Assembly (NCBI GenBank): GCA_034770075.1 | Contig: CM068386.1 | Span: 41,391,990 to 41,455,989 of the forward strand | Source: Aralia elata | Lineage: Eukaryota > Streptophyta > Magnoliopsida > Apiales > Araliaceae | Direction of reading: 5' to 3' | Length of the DNA: 64,000 nt | Made by a program: the position numbers and the translations under genes | The notes under the pieces: generated by a model | What the model saw: only the letters and a program-made list of their open reading frames with translations | Databases searched by the model: none | Told to the model about the DNA's origin: nothing | Shown here: piece by piece, positions 12,128 through 23,631 of the stretch | Layout of the letters: each line of letters starts with the position of its first letter | Numbering within the stretch: position 1 is the first letter of the stretch

Positions 12128-12468
12128 TAAAGAAGAACTTATAAAATGAAAGTTAGTGTTAAGTCATAAGGTTTATGATAAAATAGTAGTACAGTCGTGT
12201 TCTTTAATAGTTGATGTGACACCCCCAAATCCGGGTACTTCGTTTCCACAGGATTTGGTGTTCACTATCCAAATATATCACATCACATCTAACTACCCAT
12301 TCATATATAAATGAAAACTCTTAATTAAAATAGAAATCTCCCATTAAAGGGTTACAACGTCTTTAACAAATAAATCCCAGGTCATCTAACCTTAATAAAA
12401 CATCAATGCGGAAACATAACATAAGTCTATTACATAAACATCATTTAAATAAATTAAACAAGTCTTCA

Positions 12469-12663
12469 TCAGTTGTTTGCTTTGCCTTTGCCCTTACTAG
12501 TGGATGACTCATCAACTCTTTCAACTTTAGCTGCAATGTTATTATGCAAGGGTGAGCAACAATTGCCCAGCAAGTAACACAACAAAAATAATAATAACAT
12601 GCGAATAATCAATAGATATCGGATAATCGAATACTCAACTTTTGAATCAAGATTTGAATACAA
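12469..12663 (-). other. Short reading frame in LTR C with hydrophobic stretch and basic tail
   Basis: A 64-codon frame starts with ATG, has a hydrophobic leucine-rich middle, and ends with IAAK and then SKGKGK before its stop. The IAAKP/KGK ending recurs in LTR E (to about 55580) and the solo LTR (to about 20510, minus), and a weaker version in LTR A (to 5914). In the lysine/glycine tails of A, C and the solo LTR, the differences fall at third codon positions. The frame may be a leader ORF or the trace of a nucleic-acid structure; I do not know of a named product. Confidence 0.35.
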
Positions 12664-13552
12664 GAATCAAAAGAACATCTGAGGGTCACAAGACCACGAA
12701 CTATGTCCTAGGTTATCAAATATTTATACTTTAAACCTTTAACAGTTGTAAGACTATATGGACCTTACTTCTCGTACTTAGGGGGATCGACCCTTTGTAC
12801 CATGTATGTGCACAACACCTAAACGCTAACGTGTAAAATAATCCCCTTTATAAGGGTTGTTCATCTCAGTTTGACATCAGAGTCCGCACCAAAGAAAGTT
12901 TGGTTTGGATTTACTTCAACAACGTTTCTAGAATTTAGAACGTTTATCAACTATGGACTAGTCGAATCAATAAGGGTTCCCTAGTCAATCAAGGTTCAAT
13001 AATTTAATATGAAAGGTATTCAAGAATTAAAGACTGAATCTCAAAGGCACACAATCGAATAAACTTTGTATAACTGAAGTATTAATTTAAAGGAATCAGA
13101 ATAACACATTTGAATTCATGAACTTGAATGAATTATGGTAAAGAACTTGATTAATATGAAATAGAATATAAAAACTTGCATAAAAGAGAGATGGGGTTTT
13201 AGAACTTGCTCAATGAAAAGTAGAGTTAATAAACTTGCTCAATATAAGAGTGAAGTTCAGAAACTTGCCTCGTGCGTAGATTACAATTTAAAATTCACGT
13301 TCCTTAATTAACCTATACATTTCGTTTATAAAGCAGTAACAATGATTAGTTACAGTATTATAAACACTTTAGGATTCATTCTCATCCAATTTCATTTTAA
13401 TATCTCAATTGTCACCGGATAATTAATAGGAATTTGGTTATCATGCATCATAGTATCTTATTATTCATTTAATACCTTAGTCTAAGCTTTAAAAATGCAC
13501 ATGGTAACATAACATGAGCACAAAGAAAGAAGAAAAATTTTCATTTCCTGTT

Positions 13553-13752
13553 CCACCGCCGGGGCGGTGGTTTCCTTCACAAAATTCCCGCCAGGGCGAG
13601 GCTACCGCCGGGACGACAAAGTTAGTATAATTCTACCGCAAGGGCGAGCCTACTGCCGGGGTGGGAAACTTAGTATATTTCTACCGCCGGGGCGAGCCTA
13701 CAGCCGAGACGATAATCCTTAGTTCAATTTCACCGCCAGGGCGGTGGACCTG
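13553..13752. repeat. GC-rich palindrome cluster in LTR C
   Basis: Variants of CCGCCGGGGCGG recur about seven times within 200 bp. The outermost form stems such as CCACCGCC/GGCGGTGG. It is at the same place in the LTR as the cluster of LTR A, but the stem sequences differ. Confidence 0.75.
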
Positions 13753-15001
13753 AAACCAAACTTCTGCACTTCGCGAAGAACACAGAAAATGCCAAATTTG
13801 GCCAAAGTTTTTCATAATTCACCGATTTAATTACTACCTATTCATCATATGTGTTATGAAACCAAAACCCATTATATACACAATGATTTTAACATCATAA
13901 ACAATCTAAATAACCAAATTAAAGGCTAAAAACTCACTATTTATGCTTTATGTTTATATTTTGATACAGTTAGCGTAATTAATCACTGTGAATTCGTTTC
14001 TTAACCAATTAAATCCGTTTAACTTTTGTTTTCTTCGTTTTTACATGCATAAACATAATCAATTATCAATTTAACCGATTAACGTGCAAAACAAGCATCA
14101 ATTTTATACATTTAAGCCATATTCGTATATTACTACTCTGTAAATTCCAGAACTCTAATATAAACATGATTTCATGGATTTAATTACTCTAAATCACATA
14201 TATATCATATAAAATACATTTATGCATGCTTACAAACATCTAACATCAAGTTATTAAAAATTTAGCCTTAGAATTCAGATTACAGAAAACTTAAAATTTA
14301 CGTTCATGGAATAAAACTTAAAAGAACATGAATTAAAGTTTGAATTCAAGGAATTACCTTGATTAGTGCTTAGATTATGCAACAAATGAAAGGATTTCTC
14401 CTCAATGCTCCAATTTTCTCAAAATTCTCTCTTTTTCTCTCTGACTTGGTTTTTAGGAACTGATGATAGAATGTGTATGAAATAAATGTGGCAGAGCATG
14501 GTTTTCAGTTAATCCCATAATGGGTTAACTGACTCCAACCCCCACTAAGGCTATGTTTGGTTAATCATTTATTCCTCCTTTCTAGTTTATTTTAATATCT
14601 TGCTTATAATATAGTTTAATGTCACATATTTAATTAACTAAATAATCCCATTTAAATCAATTAAATAAAATAGAATAATAACACATTAAATTACATTGTC
14701 ACATAATTAAAATTCTCATTTATTGATTATGATAAATCCTTAAATCTCTAATTAATTATTAAATTAATTAAAATAACATTATACTTATTTAAATAATGCA
14801 TTTAATCAAATAAGCTCAATTAAATATATACTTTGAATATAAAAATTCTCCACATTAATTTAATTAATGTAACACATATAATTAAATTAATCTACCACAA
14901 ATTCATCAATTAATTATTTAATTCAATAATTAAATCATCGAAAAATATTTATTTAATTCAATAAATATTTAAATTAAATTACAAAAATCTCGTTCGTCAC
15001 A

Positions 15002-15012
15002 TCTTTCCCCAA
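15002..15012 (-). other. Polypurine tract of element C
   Basis: On the minus strand TTGGGGAAAGA directly precedes the LTR. A second hairpin-plus-purine block lies about 50 bp upstream (15062-15099) and ends in an LTR-start-like TGTAATG, suggesting a duplicated or abandoned LTR boundary. Confidence 0.75.
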
Positions 15013-15134
15013 TTAAAAGGATTATGTCCCTAGAATTACAACTCAATTAACTCATCCCATTACATTCTCCCTCCTTACAAATATTCTGTCCCCAGAATCG
15101 CTACACATGGACTAAGTTCCCATGTAGCAAATAG

Positions 15135-18100
15135 TTATGGATAATTTCTCATCATCTGATCTTCGAGTTCCCACGTAGCTTCTTCAGCATTGTGGTTCCT
15201 CCAGATCACCTTAACAGAAGGTATAATTTTATTTCTTAGCACTTGCTCTTTCCTGTCAACTATCTGAACAGGCTCTTCTTCGTAAGATAAATCTTTTTCA
15301 ACTTCCAGGGGTTCATATTCTATAACATGCTTGTAGTCGGATTTGTATGGTCGTAACACCGAGACATGAAAGACATTGTGGATGTGTTCTAACGTTGGAG
15401 GAAAGCTACCTCATATGCGACTTCACCAACTCTTCGTAACACTTCAAAGGGTCCAATAAACTTCGAGCTCAGTTTTCTCTTTTTACCAAAACGAATCTTC
15501 CCCTTCCAGGGAGATACTTTCAAGAAAACGTAGCTACCAGACTCAAACTCTTGATTCCTACGATGTTGATCGACATATTTCTTCTGCCTATCCTGAGCTG
15601 CTATTAATCTTGCCCTGATCATTTTGATGATTTCTGTAGTCTGTTGTACCAGTTCTGCTCCTACCAATTGACGTTCGCCAAATTCATCCCAACATAATGG
15701 AGTTCTGCACTTTCTGCTGTACAATGCTTCGTAAGGCGGCATGCCAATACTTGCGTGGTAACTGTTGTTGTAAGCAAATTCCACCAACGGTAGATGATCA
15801 TCCCAAATTTCTTTGAAATCCATGATACAAGCTCTTAATATATCTTCCAGTGTCTGAATCGTTCTTTCACTCTGTCCATCGGTCTGTGGATGATATGTCG
15901 TACTCATACGTAACTGCGTTCCCATGCATTCTTGTAGTCACTTCCAGAAGTTTGATGTGAAGCGCGGATCCCTATCTGAAATAATAGATACTAGAACACC
16001 GTGCCTCGAAACAATCTCCTTCACATACAACTTCGCTAACTGATCCAAGTTGAATCTAATCTTGATCGGTAGAAAATGTGCTGATTTTGTCAATCGATCT
16101 ACGATAACCCAAATTGCGTCGAAACTTTTTTGAGCCGTCAGAAGACCTACTACGAAATCCATGGTGATGTGCTCCCATTTTCATTCTGGGATTTCTAACG
16201 GTTGTAATAACCCACTTGGCCTCTGATGTTCTGCTTTAACTTTCTGACATGTCAAACACTTGGCTACACAATCGGCAACGTCTCTCTTCATATTCGGCCA
16301 CCAGAAATGCTGTCGGAGATCCTGGTACATCTTCGTACTTCCCGGATGAATCGAATATCTAGAATTATGAGCCTCGCTCAAAATTTCCTCCTTAACTTGT
16401 GGTACTGGCGGAACCCAAATTCTTCCCTCGAATCTCAATACTCCTTCGTTATCAATTCTGAATTTCACTTCATTACCTCCAGATATTCTTTTCCTAATTT
16501 TCTCACATTCTTCGTCCTGAATTTGTACTTCCTTAACCTTATCCACCAAAGTTGAGTCGGTTCCCAATTGAAACAATTTTTCGTCAGACTCCTCCGGATA
16601 TTTCACCTCGAACTCTAGTTTCGCCATTGTTGTAATTAGCTCCTTCTGAGCGGTTAACATAGACAGTTTCTCCTGACCCTTCCTGCTTAAGGTGTCGGCC
16701 ACAACGTTCGCTTTACCCGGATGGTATAAAATTTCGCAGTCGTAATCCTTTATCAATTCCAACCATCTCCTCTGTCACATGTTCAAATCCTTCTGTGTAA
16801 AAATATATTTCAGACTCTTGTGGTCTGTATATATTTCACACTTCTCCCCGTAAAGATAGTGTCTCCAGATCTTCAAAGTAAACACTACCGCGGCCAATTC
16901 TAAATCATGGGTAGGATACCCCTTCTCATAGTCCTTTAATTGTCGTGACGCATATGCAATGACCTTACCGTTCTACATAAGCACACAACCTAGTCCTTTA
17001 TGCGACGCATCACTGAACAACCACAAAATTTCCTGTGCTATCCGGTAGAGACAACACAGGCGTCGTACTCAACCTCTTCTTTAATTCTTGAAAACTTTCC
17101 TCACACTTCTCCGTCCAAACGAACTTCACCGCCTTCCTAGTCAAATTCGTTAACGGAGTCGCAATTTTAGAAGAATCCTGAATGAATCTTCTGTAGTAAC
17201 CTGCCAATCCTACAAAACTCCTTACTTCTGATGGTGTTTTCGGCTGATCCCAGTTAAGCACTGCTTCAACCTTTGACGGATCCACCGAAATCCCATCCTT
17301 GTCAATCACATGTCTAAGAAATTGTACTCGCTCTATCCAGAATTCACATTTTAAAAATTTAGCATATAACTTCTCTCTTCTTAATATGCTTCTAATGTCC
17401 CCTTCAAATGCTCTACATGCTCTTCCTTGGTTTTGGAATATATTAAAATATTGTCGATGAACACTACTACAAACTTATCTAAAAACGGCTTAAACACCCT
17501 GTTCATTAGGTCCATGAATGTTGCAGGAGCATTCGTTAGACCAAATGACATCACCAGAAACTCGTAGTGACCATAACGAGTCCTGAACGCTGTCTTCGGT
17601 ACATCTTCCTTCCTCACCTTCAACTGATGATAACCACTCCTCAAATCTATCTTCGAGAAATACCTAGCTCCTTTCAATTGATCAAATAAGTCGTCGATTC
17701 TTGGCAACGGGTATTTATTCTTAATCGTGACCTTGTTCAACTCTCTATAATCAATGCAAAGTCACATCGATCCGTCCTTCTTTTTGACAAATAACACCGG
17801 CGCTCCCCACGGCGATACGCTTGGCTAGATATACTTCTTATCTAAAAGTTCTTGTAGTTGCACCATCAATTCTTTCATTTATACTAGGGCCATACGGTAC
17901 AGAGCTTTCGATATCGGGACAGTTCCTGGTGCCAAATCAATTACGAATTCAACTTCCCTATCTGGCTGAAGTCCTGGCAAATCGTCTGGAAAGATGTATA
18001 CAAAGTCCCTTACGACAGGTATCTCTTCTAATTTAAGACTCTCATTTTGAGTATCAACTATGTAGGCAGTATCCCACACAGCCTTGTCTTAACAACTTCC

Positions 18101-18640
18101 TGGCCTGCATCATCGTCAGACAACTCGCTTGCCTAGGCGATTTGCTGCCGTAAAATACTACCTTTGACGGAGTCATAAGGTTAATACATTTTTTTTGGCA
18201 ATCAATTATCGCCCCATAATTGAATAACCAATCCATTCCCAAAATAACGTCAAATTCCCCAAGTTTGATTGGGATTAGATCTACAGTCATTATGTTTCCC
18301 TTAATGTCCACTCTATAGTTCTTGTGCACGTACCTAATAGGAATTACCTCCATATTCGTAATTTCTATGTTCAAAGGGTAATCTAATTGCTCCTTAGGCA
18401 AATCTAGATTCTTAGCAAAGTTATCGGATATAAATGAACAAGTAGCACCCGAATCAAATAATACATAAGCATCTATATTATTGATCGGAATGATACCTGA
18501 CACCACATCGCGAGACTGCAGAGCGTCTTGCACAGTCATGTTGAAAGTCTTGGCGGTAGGTCGGTTTGTTGGTGCTGATCCAGTTATGGTTAACGTACTA
18601 CCACCACTGTTTCCCCTATTCCCTCCTGTTCCTGCTCCTC
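15135..18640 (-). pseudogene. pol: Decayed pol of element C (PR-RT-RNase H-integrase-chromodomain)
   Basis: In minus-strand order: aspartic protease with DSGATCSF (about 18430), RT (about 17400-17750), RNase H (about 16800-17050), integrase zinc region (about 16230-16340), D/D/E core (about 15840-16160) and chromodomain (to 15135). The frame is broken at many places, with joins near 15375, 15930, 16170, 16765, 17000, 17345, 17745 and 18070. The RT box reads FIDN instead of FIDD, so one catalytic aspartate is lost as well. The chromodomain ends early at a TAA (15135-15137). It cannot make an active enzyme. Confidence 0.92.
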
Positions 18641-19652
18641 CTGCTGCCTTCTTGGGGCAATCCCTAGCCATATGATCCTTTGATCCGCAAGTAAAACAAG
18701 CACCCTTCTTTGGATTCGGACAATTCGGTGCTATGTGGCCTTCCTGGCCACAATTGTAGCAAACCCTCTTCCCCTTCAAACATATCCCCACATGATTCTT
18801 TCCGCTTGTAACACACACTCTGCTTGTAACACACACTTCCACCTTCTTCTTCTGACCTCCCTGTTGATTTCCAGTAGATCCATTATCATTCCACTTCCTC
18901 TTCTGATTGTGACCACCGCTGTTACTACCACTTGCTTTGTTATTCTCATTTTCACCCTTCTTCTTCTTCTACTCCTGGTTATACTTAGTCAGAGCATCAC
19001 TCCCACCTTCTGTGATAATCGCCTTTTCTAAAACTCTGGCAAAAGTGTTCAATTAGAACATTGACACCTTGTTGTACAACCACGACTTCAATCCCTGTTC
19101 AAATCTCCTCGCCTTCCTCTCATTGGTGTTCACCTGGTAGGTTGCGAATCTAGCTAATTCGTTAAACTTTGTTGCGTACTCTGGTATAGTCATGGTACCC
19201 TGTTTCAGCTCCAGGAATTGAATTTCCATCTGATTACGTGAGCTCGTCGGAAAATACATCTCAAAGAACATCTCCTTAAACCTCTCCCACGCGATTACAC
19301 CCCGACCTCCTCGAACCTTATTCGCTTGCCACCAATAGTTGGCTTCTAACTTAAGCATGAACGTTGCAAAGGCAGTCTTTTGGTCATCACTAACCCTAGC
19401 AACGTCAAATACTTTCTCCATTTCCATTACCCAGGTTTGGGCTTCGATCGGGTTCAGGGAACCCCTAAACTCTGGCGGTCCTACCGCTTTGAAATCTTTA
19501 AATGACGTCACTGGTGGAGCTTGCGGCTGATTCGCAAGTGCTCCAGCCAAAAGGTTCACCAACTGGTGTACAGGATTAGCATTGGCGTCGTTGTTGCTAT
19601 TGGCCAGAGCTCTCCTGAGCTTGTTGAGGTGGTTCACGTCTCGGCGACATTT
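18641..19652 (-). pseudogene. gag: Decayed gag of element C
   Basis: The capsid-like core runs from about 19637 to 19053 and includes the WERFKEMFFEMYFP and LELKQGTM segments typical of this gag. Two zinc knuckles of the CX2CX4HX4C type follow (about 18719-18761 and 18659-18701), with stops between core and knuckles. An in-place direct repeat of about 18 bp (18803-18838) doubles a VCVTS segment before the first knuckle. An ATG in another frame lies at about 19652, so the amino-terminal part is shifted too. Gag would package the element RNA; this copy is inactive. Confidence 0.88.
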
Positions 19653-20079
19653 TCTGTTGAAGAATATACGCTTATTAGATCATCACTCAATTTCTTAAGT
19701 GTTCAATACTTAACTCAAATAATTCAAATTTAAACACTTAACACATAACATCTTTAAATAAACTTTAATATTTCATTCATTCAAAAGTCTTAAACATAGA
19801 AAGATAGAATCACTGCTATTTACATCAACTATCCCGAAATCAAACAATCTTCAGGATTAAATAGTCATATTCCATTGTGTATAATTATGTTGGAATTTAC
19901 ATCACTAGCTACCATAAATATTTACACATATACTTCAATATGTCTCCTATCACGGCCTACTAAGGCGTCAAACCGCCTTCCTGCGTTCTTTCTCCATGAT
20001 ACGGAACATCGTCCTACGATCCAACATGTACCATGGCAAGTCCTCGAACTGAACTGGATAGTGGAGAATTCGATCATGG
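19653..20079 (-). other. Leader remnant of element C
   Basis: About 430 bp upstream of gag with no ORF of note and no primer site. It stops abruptly where the copia LTR of element F begins. CATGG (20075-20079) is the candidate left target duplication of F; the other side is not in the window. Confidence 0.65.
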
Positions 20080-20272
20080 TGAAAGTAGTATGCACACAAG
20101 CCAATCATATTTGATATGATGTAGCATATACTTTGTAATCTTATTCATTTATTAATAAAGGAATTGATTTTCTCAAAAGGCATTTTATATTATCTACATG
20201 GTGCTGTTATATTAAATGTGATAAACCCATAGTTTTGAGCAATGCTTTTAGAATCATGATGGTGATCATGCT
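20080..20272 (+). repeat. 5' LTR of element F, first part
   Basis: Starts TGAAAGTAGTATGCAC, the same start as at 28500 and 32720. It is interrupted after ATGCT (20268-20272). Confidence 0.92.
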
Positions 20273-21554
20273 TGTGACGCCCCCAAATTCAGGTACCAAT
20301 ACCTCGAATTTGGTGCTCACGATAAAATACATCCATACACCTCTAAACAACATAAATCAACTAATGCGGAATAAAATAAACATATGTTGTTCATTACAAA
20401 AGGTTTACTATGGTCCCAAGGTCTATAACCTTAAATAAAATACATCGCAGAATACCATAATAGTACAAAATGATTCCACGAATTACATAACAGGATAGTA
20501 CATATGATTATTCCTTAAGCTTTCCTTTGCCTTTGTCCGCTTTGGAACTCCCCGGCTTAGCTGCAATAGGTTCATGATATAACAAGGGTGAGCAACTACT
20601 TTGCTCAGCAAGTTTAAAATGAATAAAGGAGATATATCATGAATGAATAAGAATAATAGCTGCATAGATCAATAATTTATGAACATTGATGAAATAGCTG
20701 AAATGATATAATCAAAGTCCAAATGAAACAATGAAAAATGATTATTTACTGCTGAGTGGTCCAACCGACCATGAACTTTTGGCCAAAGAGTCAATCATTC
20801 AACTAACTCTTTTAAAACCTGGCCCCGTCAGTTGTACTCGAGGGGATCAGCCTCTTGTACACCATGTATATGCATAACATTTAACTCTGACTGCATCGAA
20901 TAATCGACACATTATAATCCCCTAATAAGGGTTGCTCTCTCAGTCCAAGAATCCGCACCGACAATCGGTTTGGATAGCTTTTAAAATAATAACCTGTACA
21001 TGTCTAGCCGAAACAATTGGCGTAGACTATTCCTTTAAACAGTTCATAAATGAAGAATTTATGTTTCACCGCTCAACAACATATTTCGAATTCAAATGCA
21101 CAATGTGCGAATATCAATAATTATCCTTAATGCGGAATAATCAACAACAATTAAACCGCTAACCGTAATTGAAATATGATAACTCGAGTTGAGTTAGGAA
21201 ACGTGCAATAATATAGAATGATTGCTCAATAAACGAATAAACTCGCACATTAAATGAAAGCTGTGCGATTGAGAAAAACCTGCCCAATATTAAATTGAGT
21301 TAGGGTAAAGAAAACTTGCATAACATACACCTGTTTGCACGAAATAAAAAGAATAGTGCCTAAGGTTTAGAAACTTGCCCAACACAAGGGTTAGACAAGG
21401 GATAAGAAAACTTGCCTGATGCACTGCTACAATATTATAACACACGCTCCTTAATATCCTACACAATTAAGTACATGTTTACATAACAATTAGTCACATT
21501 CCAAATAATGGTTCAAAACGGACGCTGCATCATTAAAACACATTGATTGCCACT

Positions 21555-22085
21555 ACGACTACCCAGTCGGGGGTCTCGCTCCCCGGTGAGCGAGCGGCTG
21601 CCCAGCTCGCCGGTGAGCTGGCGGGGGTCGGGGGGCAGCGCCCCCGGGAAACCAAGCCTAAATTGCAATTAGATTATACAATTTCCGCCTTAAGACAATA
21701 CTAATTTGGTTGCCATTTAATAAATAATTAAGCATTTGGGCTTAACAAAATATGCTTAGTTAACCTGTCTAATCCTTTAATCCAAGGAAAAATATAAGTG
21801 TTGGACCCTGCTGAAATGGGCTCATTAGGTCCGACCCGATCCGACCCGGTCTGTCTAACCCAACCTGGCCCAAACACGGAGCTGGCGCTGCAGCGCCGAG
21901 CTCATGCACTGGGCCTCACGCTGCGGCGTGAGTCCCGTGTCTTCTCCATGACCGGGCTTCACGCTGCGGCGTGAGCCTTAAAGCTTGGGCCTCACGCTGC
22001 GGCGCGAGTCCCGGTTTTTCCCCACTTGCCCCTCGCTGCAGCGTGAGCTGCAGGGCATATGGGTGGCGCTGCGGCGCCATTCTGC
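21555..22085. repeat. GC-rich palindrome cluster in the solo Tekay-type LTR
   Basis: Two sub-clusters. Around 21568-21650 are stems built on GAGCTGGC/GCCAGCTC-like and CTCGCTCCCCGGTGAGCGAG-type motifs. Around 21880-22080, CTCACGCTGCGGCGTGAG recurs in about four variants, with GGCGCTGCAGCGCC-type palindromes at both ends. Confidence 0.75.
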
Positions 22086-22794
22086 AGTAGCCGGATTCTG
22101 GGTTTGTTTCCAGAACGCGACTCCGACCTCCGGTCACTCCAACCTCCATAACTGCTTCAATACACAAGTAAATTGGTCCATTCCGGACTCTATGGACTCC
22201 TAACTCATGGGGCTACAACATATCAAAAATGCAGAGCTACCCATTAACATAAACATGGTCAAATCCTAAGCCAAAGTGTAAAGTTCATACTCTGTTCTTC
22301 GAGTTCTTGACATGTTTTACAAAAATCATTACTACGAACTCGTTTTAACTCCTTTTTGGTCCATTCCAACTGGGTTAGCTTCGTAACCCATTGAACTACA
22401 ATACCATAGTAACAAATAAAATTAACAAACATAAAATCATAGCTCTACAGTCCTCTAAAAAGTCCGAATGTCCAAGTTCATGTCCAAAGTCCATTGTTCT
22501 TGCTCCATTAAGCCAAGGTAAGAATTTCTTGCGTTTTTGTTCCACTTTGATGTTATTAATGGCTTACATAGTCTCTTAACAACATTTACAAACAATCACA
22601 ACAAACAAAAACACCAAGAATCGCCAAAAATCTGACCCACAAGCTTAAGAGCTTAAAACTAAGAAAAACTTGAAAAACTTGGCAAGGAATCGAATGGAAA
22701 GGATTTGGTTGATTGTTTACCTCTGTAAATCCTTCCTAGATGTTAAGAAGCTCGGCTAGGCTTTGTTTTGGGGGTTCTCCTTGCTTGGTTCCTC

Positions 22795-22935
22795 CACCCG
22801 TGCCTTCTTCTTCTTCCTCCTTTCTTTTCCGGCGAGTTCTTCCTCTTTTCCGGCGACTTCTTCCTCCTTTCCAGCGACTTCTATCTCTCTCTCTCTCTCT
22901 CTGCAGAATGGGTTGAATGAGGAGCTGATGGATTG
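22795..22935 (-). repeat. Purine-rich minisatellite in the solo LTR
   Basis: On the minus strand a 21-bp unit like GTCGCCGGAAAAGAGGAAGA repeats about three times next to a (GA)n run. It opens frames rich in Glu, Lys and Arg that I treat as repeat artefacts. Confidence 0.6.
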
Positions 22936-23631
22936 CAAAGGAGAATGAATGTTTGAATTTGGGAGGAGTGGAGTGAATTAAGGAGAAGTGGAAGAAAAAT
23001 GAAAATGGGGTTGGTTGCTCAAGGAGCTTGCCGGCAACCTCCCTCTTGCTTAATTCTAATTGGTCCAAATTGAGGGATTGGTTCCCTCTTGGGGTAACAA
23101 GCCAAAATAAATACCCGAAAGTACCAAAAATATATCCGAAAACTCCCCCTTTGTACCAAAACTGGTAAATAACTCTACCCAAAATTAAAATGGGTACTCC
23201 CATAATTAATGGGATGTATAAAAATAATTATTATGGAATTTGTCCATTTATTCGGAACACCCATATAACACATTTCGGATACGGATAAAATCACGTATCA
23301 GCTCAAATAAAATTTTCGACACTTGGAAAAATTATTCGTACGCATACACGTATTTATGAAATTTATTAACATCGAAAAAGACAAAAAAATATCTGGCATG
23401 AATAGTGCCTCGGGAAACGTGCCCCGTGAATAGTAATTTAGCGACGCTACGCGAAATCAATTATTCACTTAAACAAAACTATAACACGTAAAGTTTCATG
23501 TATCCACATAATCCAGGTTATCACGCAACCTTTAAACACGTAACACAATATAATATTAATAAAATATAAAATATTCATTAATATTCAAAAATTCGAATTA
23601 CAAGGAAATTTCAGAATTCCCGGTCGTTACA

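Larger units (their letters stand above)
6163..12214 (+). mobile_element. Element B: non-autonomous Tekay-like LTR retrotransposon, interrupted at both LTRs
   Basis: The end of a 5' LTR (to 6473) is followed by a tRNA-Met-type primer site, a 2.1-kb interior, a polypurine tract and a 3' LTR starting at 8622. Element A cuts the 5' LTR on the left and element C cuts the 3' LTR on the right. The primer site, the polypurine region and the stem-loop before it match the chromodomain elements A, C and E. There is no gag, RT, RNase H or integrase inside, so it must have moved using proteins from another element. Confidence 0.8.
8622..12214 (+). repeat. 3' LTR of element B, truncated by insertion of element C
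   Basis: It starts TGTGACAACCC after a polypurine tract. It runs 3.6 kb without any coding region until element C begins at 12215. The missing end is represented by 6163-6473 in the other LTR, so the full LTR exceeds 3.9 kb. It contains a purine-rich stretch (10590-10720), a TATA-like site at 10722, and an array of small hairpins (11773-12127). GTTGA (12210-12214) is the candidate left target duplication for element C; its partner is not visible. Confidence 0.8.
12215..15001 (-). repeat. 3' LTR of element C (2.79 kb)
   Basis: On the minus strand it starts TGTGACGAACG after the polypurine tract and ends GGGGGTGTCACA at 12215. It is a diverged copy of the same family as LTR A. It includes a GC-rich palindrome cluster (13553-13752). 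Near its 3' end are a stem-loop (12553-12569) and a short open frame that ends in a lysine/glycine-rich tail at 12469. Confidence 0.9.
12215..20079 (-). mobile_element. Element C: decayed Tekay/Del-type Ty3/gypsy element, 5' end cut by element F
   Basis: Read on the minus strand, leader, gag, PR, RT, RNase H, integrase and chromodomain are followed by a polypurine tract and a complete 3' LTR. The 5' LTR and primer site are not visible, because copia element F inserted into the leader at 20079/20080 and its far side is lost beyond the N gap. The gag and pol are of the same type as A and E. C lies inside the 3' LTR of element B. Confidence 0.9.
20273..23631 (-). mobile_element. Solo Tekay-type LTR (3.36 kb) with perfect 5-bp target duplication
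   Basis: On the minus strand it starts TGTAACGACC and ends GGGGGCGTCACA, and it is flanked on both sides by ATGCT (20268-20272 and 23632-23636). There is no interior, primer site or polypurine tract, so it is the product of LTR-LTR recombination. It shares the stem-loop (20589-20607) and acceptor-like TTGCAG block with LTRs C and E. It also holds a large palindrome cluster (21555-22085) and a CT/GA-rich tract (22795-22935). Open frames within it (for example 22736-23203, minus) are low-complexity and not genes. Confidence 0.93.

Noticed and set aside
16226..16555. 109-residue plus-strand frame opposite integrase of element C
   Set aside because: Shadow of the real minus-strand pol frame, with no independent features.
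22736..23203. 155-residue minus-strand frame in the solo LTR
   Set aside because: Most of it is Arg/Glu/Lys low complexity from a GA-rich minisatellite, with no family resemblance.
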